Origin: Trebonia sp963737285 | Lineage (GTDB): Bacteria > Actinomycetota > Actinomycetes > Streptosporangiales > Streptosporangiaceae | Assembly (NCBI GenBank): GCA_963737285.1 | Contig: CAVTRT010000002.1 | Coordinates: forward strand, 992,001-1,056,000 | Direction of reading: 5' to 3' | DNA length: 64,000 nucleotides | In this document: in pieces, positions 47,679 to 55,344 of the stretch | Layout of the letters: each line of letters starts with the position of its first letter | Numbering within the stretch: position 1 is the first letter of the stretch | Notes under the pieces: generated by a model | What the model saw: only the letters and a program-made list of their open reading frames with translations | What the model was told of the DNA's origin: nothing | Database searches by the model: none | Made by a program: the position numbers and the translations under genes

Positions 47679-47849
47679 ATGGCCGCGCTGGACGTTGCGG
47701 GCCAAGCCCGCCAGCACCGCGTCCGGCGGCTGGTGGTCGCGCACATCGGCCGCCCCTCGCTCCGGGCGATCGATGCCAGCTCCCGTCTGCCGTTCGGCGA
47801 ATGGGGCCAGCCGGGCCACACCTACCAGCTTCCCATCCGCCCGCGTTGA
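47679..47849 (+). CDS. possible small ORF, 56 codons
   Basis: ATG 47679 to TGA 47849 has high G/C at third positions and a natural composition (RRLVVAHIGRPSLRAIDASS, GEWGQPGHTYQLPIRPR), unlike the repeats on either side. It may be a real short protein or the tail of a decayed gene. No family recognised and no clear ribosome site. Confidence 0.25.
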   Translation: MAALDVAGQARQHRVRRLVVAHIGRPSLRAIDASSRLPFGEWGQPGHTYQLPIRPR

Positions 47850-47869
47850 GTACCTCCCCCAACATTCTG

Positions 47870-48021
47870 ACGCGCCGTTGCCAGCGACTCACAAGGATCC
47901 TGGCGCGCCGTTGCCAGCGACTCACAAGGATCCTGACGCGCCGTTGCCAGCGACTCACAAGGACCCTGACGCGCCGTTGCCAGCGACTCACAAGGACCCT
48001 GACGCGCCGTTGCCAGCGAGG
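47870..48021. repeat. 33-bp tandem repeat, about 4.6 copies
   Basis: Units follow ACGCGCCGTTGCCAGCGACT, then CACAAGGATCCTG, at 47870, 47903, 47936, 47969 and 48002. They abut without spacers. Confidence 0.9.
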
Positions 48022-48048
48022 GCGTTATAGACCCTCGGTACCGACTTC

Positions 48049-48147
48049 GAGTCGGGACGGTCACGGCACAGGGACGCCAGCGAACCGGGACCGTCACGGC
48101 ACAGGGACGCCAGCGAACCGGGACGGTCACGGCACAGGGACGCCAGC
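48049..48147. repeat. second 33-bp tandem repeat, three copies
   Basis: Unit GAACCGGGACGGTCACGGCA, then CAGGGACGCCAGC. It shares only a GCCAGCGA junction with the neighbouring 33-bp array but has the same period. Confidence 0.88.
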
Positions 48148-48202
48148 GAGTGTTTGCCGCACGTCGGCCGCAACGTCGTGGTCCGTAGATCAACCTGTCT
48201 GG

Positions 48203-48982
48203 TCAGCGGGACTGGCAGCACGGGCACCATGCCGTGCCGCGCCCCGCGACCCGGTCCTTTGCGAGCGTGGTGCCGCAGCGGGGGCACCGCCCGCCCTCGA
48301 CGTCCCTGTTTCCGGTCAGCCAGTCCGGCCGGGCGGGGACCTTGCCCGCCCGGATGGCCTCGCGTAGCACCTGCCGCATCTGGCCATGCAGGAACGCCCG
48401 CTCGTCGGGCGCGAGCTGGCGCACGGGCCGACGGGGATGGATGCAGGCGTGCCAGCAGATCTCGTCGGTGAGCAGGTTGCCTAGGCCCGCGATGACCGAC
48501 TGATCCAGTAGCGCCGCCTTGACCGCCCGGCGTCCAGTGCCGAGCGCGTCGGCGAAATCCTGCTGCCGGACGCTGAGCGCGTCCGGGCCAAGATCGCCGA
48601 GTACGTGGCCGATGTCGGCTGGCCGCTGCGCCAGCGCGATGCCCTGCAGCTTGCGCATGTCGCGGAACCGGAGCTCGCCGCCAGGCAGGGTGAACACCAC
48701 CCGGTCGTGCCGGTGCCGCTGCTCACCGTCGCGTGCCCAGTGCAACTGTCCCGTCATGCCGAAGTGCATGAGCAACGCCGGGCCGTCCGTCCTGGCGATC
48801 AGCCACTTACCGTGCCGCTCCGGATTGCCGAAGCGGCAGCCGCGCAGCGACCTGTCAAGATGTCCGGCGCTGACGTCACGGAGCACCCCGGCATCGGCTA
48901 CCTCGACACGCTCCACCCGGTGCCCGCTGCCGCGGGTGGCCAGCACCTCGCGGAAGCCCTCAACGTCTGGCAACTCTGGCAT
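48203..48982 (-). CDS. Fpg/Nei-family DNA glycosylase
   Basis: The 259-residue protein starts PELPDVEGFREVLATRG, so the catalytic Pro2-Glu3 are present. It has the ERHGKWLIARTDGPALLMHF strand, the H2TH region (GLGNLLTDEICWHACIHP) and a C-terminal zinc finger with four Cys (CPRCGTTL ... WCPCCQ). The family removes oxidised bases through Pro1-imine chemistry and beta/delta lyase action. Its start overlaps the 3' end of the DUF3037 gene on the same strand by 23 bases. Confidence 0.93.
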   Translation of the reverse strand: MPELPDVEGFREVLATRGSGHRVERVEVADAGVLRDVSAGHLDRSLRGCRFGNPERHGKWLIARTDGPALLMHFGMTGQLHWARDGEQRHRHDRVVFTLPGGELRFRDMRKLQGIALAQRPADIGHVLGDLGPDALSVRQQDFADALGTGRRAVKAALLDQSVIAGLGNLLTDEICWHACIHPRRPVRQLAPDERAFLHGQMRQVLREAIRAGKVPARPDWLTGNRDVEGGRCPRCGTTLAKDRVAGRGTAWCPCCQSR

Positions 48983-49556
48983 CCGGTGCTGCTTCCCGGC
49001 ACGCTGCGCGGCAAACCGGCCGTGCTACGTCGCGGGTGGCGCGGGACCGAAAGCCGACCGTGAAGCCGGGCCATAGAGGAGGGAAAAGGAGGGCCATAAA
49101 GGAGGGCCATAAAGGAGGGCCATAAAGGAGGGCCATAAAACCGGCCGTTCTGGGTAAATTCCGCACCAGCGTGTCGAAGAGGCGATCTAGCTCGGCGCTC
49201 GGGTTGGCGGTGACGCCACCGTGGACTGGGCCAGGCTGGACCATCGCGGAGCGGGGGGCAGTGAGCCAGTTGAACCGCTCGCTGATCGTCTTGTCCGCGT
49301 GCGGCCCCTCGGTGCAGGCCCGCTCGACAGCCGTCAGCGCGCTGCGGGCGGCGGCCACGTCGACTGACGGGGCGAGGGCAAGCAGCCTGGCCTCGTCGAG
49401 CGCGATGCGCGCTGCCAGGTAGCGCAGCCGCTTGGAGTAGACGATCACGCCAGCGTTGATGCACTCGCCGCGCTCGACGCGGGGCACGACGCGAATGAGC
49501 GCCCACTGGAACGCCTCGGTGCCGGTGGGGGTGTTCAGTGCCCTTGGCTCATTCAT
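48960..49556 (-). CDS. DUF3037-family protein with repeat-derived tail
   Basis: Residues 1-130 match DUF3037: FQWALIRVVPRVERGECINA, GVIVYSKRLRYLAARIALDE, then KTISERFNWLTAPRSAMVQP and AELDRLFDTLVRN. The genuine domain seems to end there. The following 65 residues (AGFMALLYGPPLWPSF and on) are produced by reading through a 13-bp tandem array that removed or passed the original stop. DUF3037 genes commonly follow HipA-like kinase genes, as here, with an ATGA overlap. Confidence 0.85.
   Translation of the reverse strand: MNEPRALNTPTGTEAFQWALIRVVPRVERGECINAGVIVYSKRLRYLAARIALDEARLLALAPSVDVAAARSALTAVERACTEGPHADKTISERFNWLTAPRSAMVQPGPVHGGVTANPSAELDRLFDTLVRNLPRTAGFMALLYGPPLWPSFMALLFPPLWPGFTVGFRSRATRDVARPVCRAACREAAPDARVARR
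49088..49139. repeat. 13-bp tandem repeat, four copies
   Basis: Unit GGAGGGCCATAAA. Because 13 is not a multiple of three, the array reads as a 13-residue repeat cycling through all frames in the DUF3037 tail. Confidence 0.9.
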
Positions 49557-50270
49557 GAGTGGATCACCTCCAGCACGAGAGGGGCACGCTGGGCCAGCAG
49601 CTCGACGTAGGCGTCGGCGCCGCGCTTCCCGAACCACTCCTGCGGAACGCTGGCCGTCACCTCACGCAGCAGCTGCTCCGTTATGAGCGGGGCGAGCCTG
49701 TCGTGCGCCTCGGCTAGCCGGCTGGCCCGGTCGCGAACGACATGGTTGCGGGCGTCGTACGGCTTGGCCGGCCCGCCCGGGGCCAGTCATGGTGGAAGTA
49801 CAGCGCCGCGCCATGGTCGATCAGCCAGATGCGGGAGTGCCAGACCAGCAGGTTCGGGTTGCGCCAGGTGCGGTCCACGTTGAGCGTGAGGGCGTCGAAC
49901 CACAGCAGTTCGCTCGCGAACGACTCATCGGCGGTCCAGCCGAGCGGATCGAAGCCGGCCGAGCCTGGCAGGTAGTCAATGGCGAGGTTCAGCCCCTCGC
50001 TGGCGCTCAGCAGCTCCTGGATCTCCTGGTCCGGCTCGCTGGCCGCGATCTTGCCGTCGAGCCATGCCAGCGCGACCTCGGGCACCCGAAGTCCGAGCCG
50101 GCGGGCCAGCTCCGCGCAGATGATCTCCGCCACCAGCACGAGGGGCCCTGTCCGGCGCCGCGGAACTTCAGCACGTATGTTCCGAGGTTGTCCGCCTCGA
50201 CAATGGCCGGCAGGCTGCCTCCCTCGCGCAATGGCGTTACGTAGCTGGTGACCGTCACGCGTTCAAGCAC
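49553..50270 (-). pseudogene. HipA-like kinase family protein with two frameshifts
   Basis: The pieces in order are GTG 50270 (VLERVTVTSYVTPLREGGSL, GTYVLKFRGAGQGP), then from about 50140 in a second frame (LVAEIICAELARRLGLRVPE, FASELLWFDALTLNVDRTWR, LVWHSRIWLIDHGAALYF), then from about 49790 in a third frame (PGGPAKPYDARNHVVRDRAS ... APLVLEVIHS). N-D-R-T replaced by N-V-D-R-T and LIDHG look like catalytic and metal-binding loops of HipA-type kinases. One missing base in a CCCC run and one in TGGCCCC explain both breaks. It pairs with DUF3037. Confidence 0.82.
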
Positions 50271-50335
50271 GTCCGCAACAGTATCTGAGCGCGAGCCCGC
50301 CCCGGCGACCCATGGCACGACCTGCATCGCGGCCG

Positions 50336-50384
50336 GCAGAGAAGGGGCGGCAGAGAAGGGGCGGCAGAGAAGGGGCGGCAGAGA
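50336..50384. repeat. 14-bp tandem repeat, 3.5 copies
   Basis: Unit GCAGAGAAGGGGCG, located between the HipA-like start and the end of the CATRA-TIR gene. Confidence 0.88.
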
Positions 50385-50463
50385 GCCTGTACCAGTTCGA
50401 CTTCCCGGCAGCTCGCTTGCAGGCTGCCGAAGCGCTTGAGCAGCGGTCCGGCCACTTCGATGA

Positions 50464-52185
50464 CTACCCGGGTGGCCTTCGCTGGTAGGAGCCCAGGTCA
50501 CGGAAGCGGGCGCGAGTGCGCCGGCTGGGGATCGCGTCGCTCATCTGGCAGCCCGCCGTCTGCAGGCGGCTGATGACCTTATCAAGACACTCGCCGCTGC
50601 CGTTGAGCGTGACGTAGTTGAGGCCGTTCAGGTCGGCCATCGGACGGTGCTTTCCGGCGTAGAGCACGATCGTGCGGTCGGCGTAGGTGGCCAGGGCCAT
50701 CCCGAGCTCCAGGATGACATTGGGCCTGGCCTGCATGGTCTCCACCGTCTCGTGGTTGTCTTCGTCTGCCTGGTGCAGTTGCGGGTGCAGGCGAACCACG
50801 TCGTCGGGGGTCATCAAGACCACTGCGGCCTGAGCCATCGCGATGCCCGTCATAATGACGTCCCGCAGGTAAGGGGCGGCGCTGCCGGTAGCGGCGACGA
50901 GTGTCTCCCAGCCAAGCGGATGCAGTCCGAGCGCTTCGAGGAAGCCGAACAGTGCGACGCGCGCCTGCTCGTCCCTGCCATGGACGACGAATACGTTCCT
51001 GGTGATGTCATCAGCGGGGGCGCCGCCAGCCGTCTCCCGGGCGGGTGACGGGCCCGCACGGCTCGCCACTGGCGCGGTCGCGACCTGCTGCCTGTCCTCC
51101 TGTCTGACGAGCAGGTCCGTACCCTCGGACGCACGCTGCGCCGCGATGTCCAGGTAGCGCAGCTCGTCGTCGAGCCGTGCCAGGAAGACCCGCGCTAGGT
51201 TCTTGTCGTCGGTGAACGGGCCTGCGGGGGTGAGCAGCTCAGCGTTGCTGACGACCTGGCCCATGTTGTACTCGGCGATATCGACGCCTTGGCGCAGCTC
51301 GCGCAGGTCCGCGGCCATCAGCCGGGCCTCGGCGCCGCGCCGGCGCAGCTCGTCAGCGAGCGTGTCATCGCCTTGCCTGCCTAGCGAGGCCTCACGTATC
51401 CCGGCGACCTGGGACCGGATGAGCGCCGTAAGCTCGTGGGTGGTGGTGTCGCGTTGCCAGACTCGGTAGAGGAAGCGCAGCTTGGCGGCGTGCAGCAGGT
51501 AGCGCGCTAGTGGCGGGATGGCCGTGCCGCCGTCCGACCAGGCCCAGGCGCTGGCCAGCTCATGGGCGTCTCGGCCTGCGTCGAAGGCGAGCACGAGGCG
51601 GCGCACCGGGCGGTCATCTGCCCACGGCGGCGCCTCCCACAGCGTCAGCGGCCCGAACGCGCCGGCCCGGTCACGGCGCCAGCGCCCCACGCGTGCGGTC
51701 GCGGGCAGCAGGTCGTCCAGGTGCGGGCCAGGTGGGCTGGCGGACCTCGCCAGGTACACGCGCGCCTCGCCGAGCAAGCCCACTGTCAGGCCGCCGCTCA
51801 GAAAAGACCACTGAGTATCCAGGTCCTGCCATGGGGAGTGGCCGGAGGCGGGTGAGGGCGCCCCAGGCGGGGTGGCCAGCACCACCGACAGGTTCAGCAC
51901 GTCGTGGTGGCGACGCAGGAACGCCTGGCAGTCGGCGTCGGGCCGCTCCTGCGCGGCTAGTACCGCCTCCTCGCCAGTCTCGGCGCTCTTGGGCAGGTCC
52001 TGGTACACGGGCGGCAGCTGATGGGGCAGGTCCCCATGCGGGAGCGGGTCACGCATCAAGAAGAACTGCCGGCAGCCAAGCCACAGTTCCCTCAGTGCGG
52101 CGTACGCGGCGGCACCCCGTGGGCCAGTGGTCGGCGCGAACAGGTGGACCACGAGCTGCTGGTCAACGTCGGGCGTCTCGGTCAA
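50464..52185 (-). CDS. CATRA-type conflict protein with C-terminal TIR-like domain
   Basis: The protein has 573 residues. The N-terminal 200 residues (QLVVHLFAPTTGPRGAAAYA, FLRRHHDVLNLSVVLATPPG, GLTVGLLGEARVYLA) match what I recall of the CATRA N-domain (caspase and TPR repeat associated). The helical middle (LLHAAKLRFLYRVWQRDTTT, AEARLMAADLRELRQGVDIA) fits the CATRA C-domain. Residues about 398-550 are a TIR-like nucleotide-binding domain (PF10137 type): NVFVVHGRDEQARVALFGFL, VVLMTPDDVVRLHP, and RPNVILELGMALA with a candidate catalytic Glu. TIR domains of this class cleave NAD or make cyclic ADP-ribose signals; activity here is inferred. Its ATG overlaps the stop of the small gene before it. 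Confidence 0.8.
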   Translation of the reverse strand: MTETPDVDQQLVVHLFAPTTGPRGAAAYAALRELWLGCRQFFLMRDPLPHGDLPHQLPPVYQDLPKSAETGEEAVLAAQERPDADCQAFLRRHHDVLNLSVVLATPPGAPSPASGHSPWQDLDTQWSFLSGGLTVGLLGEARVYLARSASPPGPHLDDLLPATARVGRWRRDRAGAFGPLTLWEAPPWADDRPVRRLVLAFDAGRDAHELASAWAWSDGGTAIPPLARYLLHAAKLRFLYRVWQRDTTTHELTALIRSQVAGIREASLGRQGDDTLADELRRRGAEARLMAADLRELRQGVDIAEYNMGQVVSNAELLTPAGPFTDDKNLARVFLARLDDELRYLDIAAQRASEGTDLLVRQEDRQQVATAPVASRAGPSPARETAGGAPADDITRNVFVVHGRDEQARVALFGFLEALGLHPLGWETLVAATGSAAPYLRDVIMTGIAMAQAAVVLMTPDDVVRLHPQLHQADEDNHETVETMQARPNVILELGMALATYADRTIVLYAGKHRPMADLNGLNYVTLNGSGECLDKVISRLQTAGCQMSDAIPSRRTRARFRDLGSYQRRPPG

Positions 52186-52526
52186 GGCCGCTTGCCGCCG
52201 GAGTCTTGCGCCGGCGGGGGCCGCATCGACTGGAGGGTATCGATAAGGACGTTCGCGCGCTCGAATATCTTCTGGCCGGCCGGCTCGGTCGCGGGGCCAT
52301 CCCCCTTGATGACGCGGACGGGGCTGACGAGCATGAGCTCACCCGCGGCCTTGCGCACCCCTTCCAGGTCATCGGCTGCGGCCGCCTCGGTAGCTGCCTC
52401 GATGATCTCGGCGACCCGCTCCCACCTGGCTTGCGGCAGGTTCAGCTTCAGGATGTACGCGACGATCTTGAGCGTGCTTGCCCGAAGGTCGGTGGCGGCG
52501 TCTGGGTCGCGGCTGCCGGTGGTCAT
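52182..52526 (-). CDS. CATRA-associated small protein
   Basis: The 114-residue protein is all-helical and cytoplasmic (STLKIVAYILKLNLPQARWE, EIIEAATEAAAADDLEGVRK, AGELMLVSPVRVIKGD). Size, composition and position directly before a CATRA protein fit the CATRA-associated small protein family. Both ends overlap neighbours by ATGA, so the three proteins are produced together. Its role is unknown; it may keep the CATRA protein inactive or bridge it to a partner. Confidence 0.65.
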   Translation of the reverse strand: MTTGSRDPDAATDLRASTLKIVAYILKLNLPQARWERVAEIIEAATEAAAADDLEGVRKAAGELMLVSPVRVIKGDGPATEPAGQKIFERANVLIDTLQSMRPPPAQDSGGKRP

Positions 52527-53872
52527 TTCCCGTTCCCTTCGTGGCCCGGCCCGTCGAGGGCGCTGTCGTCCAGTGACTTCAGCACCTCGGGGACGTTGAT
52601 CAGGTCGAACATGGGCTGCGCGATGACCACGCGCAACTCTGGCGTGAGGTAGTGCTCGCGGGAACTGGCGACGAAGGAGCTGACGATCGTGGTGAGCAAC
52701 TCCTCGTAGCTTGCGCCGGTCCGCGACAGTCCTGAGCCGACAAGCGGCATGGCCACCGGCTTCAGCTGCCCGTACCGGTAGACGGCCTCCCACAGGTTCG
52801 CGAGACTGCCCTTCAGCAGGGGCAAGCTTGACCGTGCCATGAGGTCGTTGCCCATCCGGCTGTAGGCCACGGCGAAGACTCGGCGGGTAGCGTGGTGGAG
52901 CGTGGCCACCGTGCCAACCGGGTAGCGAGTCAGCTTGCCGCGCGGCTTGGCGGATTTAGGCTCTACGGCCAGCTTGGGGGTACGGCTGAGCGCGGCCCGC
53001 AGGTCTTTGTCGAGCCGATCACGGTCGTCGTCGTACAGCTGATGAAGCATTTCCCCTTGGGTGCTCTCCCGGCTGATGATGACGTTCCGGTCGGTCTCGG
53101 TGTCGAAGGTGTCACAGAAGCCCACTACGAGGTTGGCGTCATCCTGCCCGAACAGGTCGCCGGTCAGCACCACCACGGCGGTCTTGAGGCTAGCGAGGTC
53201 TTTGCGGTAAAGCCGCTTGCCCTGGCTGGCACGTACCTGCTCGCGCAGCGCCTCCACCCAGGACGCGAGGCTGGCGTCGCGCGGTGATCTCGCGGCTAGC
53301 TCCTCGGCCGCGTCGAGGGCGTCATGGGCCCGCCCGGCAAGCTGGTATGCCTGGGTCAGCTCCTGCTCGGCAGTGAGGCGCAGGTTCCCCAGTTGCCGCA
53401 CCAGCTGATCCGACCATGACTTGTCCGCCACATCCAGCAGCGGCTGCCCGGCCCACAGCGCCATGGCCTGCTCCAGCAGGCCAATCCTGTCTTCTGGGGC
53501 GGCCCTGCGCGCTTGGGCGACTAGGTCTATGAACTGGAACACGTCGATCGAGTCGCGGTCGGCCACCAGCCGGTAGGCGGTGATCCGCCCCCGCTGAGTT
53601 GGCAGGACCGCGGATTCCTCGCCGGATTCGGCTGACCACCGCGGATCCAGAACGCGGCGGATCTCCAGTATCCGCTTTTGGACTTGCGTCCGGTATTCGC
53701 CGACGACCAGCTCCGCGGACGGCCAGCAGTCCCGGAAGAGGGCGTCAACGGTCACCGGCGTGCCATTGGCGACGATCAGCCGAATCAGGACTGCCACAGT
53801 GAGCGGCCTCAACTTCACTGGCTGCCCGTCCATCTCGACAGCGGCCAGTCCGAACAGTCTTACCCGTAGCAC
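52523..53872 (-). CDS. SARP-type DNA-binding and BTAD domains fused to a ThsA-type macro domain
   Basis: About 449 residues from GTG 53872, which has GGGGCGG at good distance. Residues 1-95 form an OmpR/SARP winged helix (RVRLFGLAAVEMDGQPVKLR, VDALFRDCWPS, GEYRTQVQKRILEIRRVLDP). Residues 100-225 form a bacterial transcriptional activation (BTAD) helical domain (LEQAMALWAGQPLLDVADKS). Residues 240-430 match the DUF6430/ThsA-type macro domain: VVVLTGDLFGQDDANLVVGF, YPVGTVATLHHATRRVFAVA, AMPLVGSGLSRTGASYEELL. Such macro domains bind ADP-ribose derivatives made by TIR proteins in type II Thoeris. First gene of the operon with the CATRA-TIR protein. Confidence 0.82.
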   Translation of the reverse strand: MLRVRLFGLAAVEMDGQPVKLRPLTVAVLIRLIVANGTPVTVDALFRDCWPSAELVVGEYRTQVQKRILEIRRVLDPRWSAESGEESAVLPTQRGRITAYRLVADRDSIDVFQFIDLVAQARRAAPEDRIGLLEQAMALWAGQPLLDVADKSWSDQLVRQLGNLRLTAEQELTQAYQLAGRAHDALDAAEELAARSPRDASLASWVEALREQVRASQGKRLYRKDLASLKTAVVVLTGDLFGQDDANLVVGFCDTFDTETDRNVIISRESTQGEMLHQLYDDDRDRLDKDLRAALSRTPKLAVEPKSAKPRGKLTRYPVGTVATLHHATRRVFAVAYSRMGNDLMARSSLPLLKGSLANLWEAVYRYGQLKPVAMPLVGSGLSRTGASYEELLTTIVSSFVASSREHYLTPELRVVIAQPMFDLINVPEVLKSLDDSALDGPGHEGNGK

Positions 53873-54052
53873 AAGCTTCGCCGCCCCCCTAACTGGACAA
53901 AAAGGGAACCACGGGACACCTGAATCATATCGCGCTCGAAGCGCTGCGGGAGGGAAGCGAATCGGAAGCAGTCGGGATCTACCGAGGGAACCGGCCCATC
54001 GTGTCTCATCCATGTCATGGACAGTCACTAGGGCAGTCGCTCAGGAGGCACG

Positions 54053-54346
54053 ATGGTGGACTGGGGGCGAGTTCTTGCGACGACTGGTGATGTGCTGCGC
54101 GGGATAAGCGACGCGGCGATGATCAACAAGTGGCTCGAGAAGGACGACGAAAACGCTTTTATCGCCATAGTCACTCAGGTATCAACATCATCGACCGACG
54201 AGGTCGATAGGCTCGACGCTGCCCTGCTGTCCCTCGCCGCGTCCAATTTCAGCGCCGACACACGCCGTCGGCTTATCAAGTTCTATGCCATCTTCAAGAT
54301 CGCGGAACTACGCCGTTACCAGGAATTCCGCGGGTTTCCGCAGTAA
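54053..54346 (+). CDS. small helical protein, divergent from the SARP-macro gene
   Basis: The 97-residue protein has no recognised family. It is helical and amphipathic (VLATTGDVLRGISDAAMINK, RRLIKFYAIFKIAELRRYQE), with no membrane segment. AGGAGG lies four bases before the ATG. It shares a 180-base divergent promoter region with the SARP-macro operon, so it may be a target of that regulator (inference). Confidence 0.6.
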   Translation: MVDWGRVLATTGDVLRGISDAAMINKWLEKDDENAFIAIVTQVSTSSTDEVDRLDAALLSLAASNFSADTRRRLIKFYAIFKIAELRRYQEFRGFPQ

Positions 54347-54390
54347 CCCGGCCACTCAGCTTCTCGCGCCATAACGAGGGGGAAAATATC

Positions 54391-54573
54391 TTGGGCACTA
54401 TCATAGAGATCTGGTTCATCATCATCGCCCTCATGCTGGTAGCCGGACGCCTTCAGCGCGCCTTCAACGAGCCAGCGCTCCCCGCCCGGGTGGCGTCGCT
54501 GGCTGGCATCGTGGTCACGCAGCCGGCGACCGGGACCGGCCCGGCAGTCGTGCCTGAGGGGGCGGCTGCGTGA
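54391..54573 (+). CDS. small single-pass membrane protein
   Basis: Sixty residues from TTG 54391 with GAGGGGG upstream. Residues 2-19 are a membrane segment (GTIIEIWFIIIALMLVAG), followed by a short basic stretch and an Ala/Pro-rich tail. It follows the helical protein by 44 bases and its stop overlaps the next small start. No family recognised. Confidence 0.5.
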   Translation: MGTIIEIWFIIIALMLVAGRLQRAFNEPALPARVASLAGIVVTQPATGTGPAVVPEGAAA

Positions 54574-54680
54574 CCACCTCCGACGTGACCCAGCAGTCCG
54601 GGCTCCCGACAGGGGCCACCGAGGCCAACGCCTGGGCCGCCTTCACCTGCCATGGCACCTCCTGGCTGATCGCGTCGTGA
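54570..54680 (+). CDS. possible 36-residue peptide gene
   Basis: GTG 54570 overlaps the preceding TGA (GTGA) and the frame ends at a TGA that itself overlaps a GTG of the NUDIX frame. The product is hydrophilic with one Cys (WAAFTCHGTSWLIAS). Chained overlaps suggest translation in series, but the coding evidence is weak. Confidence 0.35.
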   Translation: MTTSDVTQQSGLPTGATEANAWAAFTCHGTSWLIAS

Positions 54681-55210
54681 CGCGGGCGGGATCGGGGACA
54701 ATAGCAATCGTGACCGATGCCTCGCAGGGGGACGTCCCCCCGTGCCCTCCAGCGTCCGAGCTTCCGGTGCGGCATGCCGGGCGCGTGATCGCGATCGATC
54801 CGCAGGGACGGGTGCTGCTTTTCCGGTATGACGATCCGCCGCCGTTCGGGGTGCACTGGGCCACGCCGGGCGGCGGGCTTGAGCCAGGCGAGGACTACTA
54901 CGCCGGCGCGGTGCGGGAACTGCGCGAGGAGACCGGCTGGGACGACGTTCCAGTCGGCGAGGCGCTCCCCGCCGTCTGCGGCTGGCGGACCATCCTGCAC
55001 GCGGAGGCGGGCCGGCACTTCCGCCAGTACGAGCGGTTCTTCCTGGCCCGCGTCCCGGTCCCGCAGCGCCCTGTCAGGGACGTGGACGGCATGCACGCCA
55101 GCGACGGCATCCGCGCCGTCCGCTGGTGGTCCCTGCAGGAACTGCAAGCAACGCAGGACGTCATCTACCCGGCGGGACTCGCCGCCGTCCTGCGCGACCT
55201 GCTGCCGTGA
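54677..55210 (+). CDS. NUDIX hydrolase
   Basis: About 165-177 residues. The Nudix box is complete: GGGLEPGEDYYAGAVRELRE followed by ETGW, with the metal-binding R-E-x-x-E-E-T. The fold continues with EAGRHFRQYERFFLARVPVP and a C-terminal helix. Such enzymes cleave nucleoside-diphosphate-linked substrates, for example ADP-ribose or NAD-derived molecules. GTG 54677 overlaps the previous stop; GTG 54710 is the alternative start. Being next to a TIR/macro operon, it could remove an ADP-ribose-type signal, but this is speculation. Confidence 0.9.
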   Translation: MTRAGSGTIAIVTDASQGDVPPCPPASELPVRHAGRVIAIDPQGRVLLFRYDDPPPFGVHWATPGGGLEPGEDYYAGAVRELREETGWDDVPVGEALPAVCGWRTILHAEAGRHFRQYERFFLARVPVPQRPVRDVDGMHASDGIRAVRWWSLQELQATQDVIYPAGLAAVLRDLLP

Positions 55211-55282
55211 GCGCAGGCTGGCAGTCGAGGTGCGCCGCGCCTGCCCGAAACTCGCCGTCAAGCGCTACCACGCCCACCTCGC

Positions 55283-55321
55283 GCTGGGGTTTGTGCCGTA
55301 AAAAACGGCACAAACCCCAGC
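55283..55321. terminator. bidirectional terminator
   Basis: Perfect 17-bp arms (GCTGGGGTTTGTGCCGT and its complement) enclose an A5 loop between the convergent NUDIX and S53 peptidase genes. Confidence 0.9.
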
Positions 55322-55344
55322 ACGGCCAGTGCGACCCTCGCTCC

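Noticed and set aside
46921..48030. Long plus-strand frame with Pro/Gly-rich repeats
   Set aside because: It runs antisense to the DUF2267 gene, through three tandem arrays, and has no conserved segment; the peptide repeats come from the DNA repeats.
47870..48147. CRISPR array
   Set aside because: The 33-bp units abut directly with no variable spacers and no cas genes are nearby.
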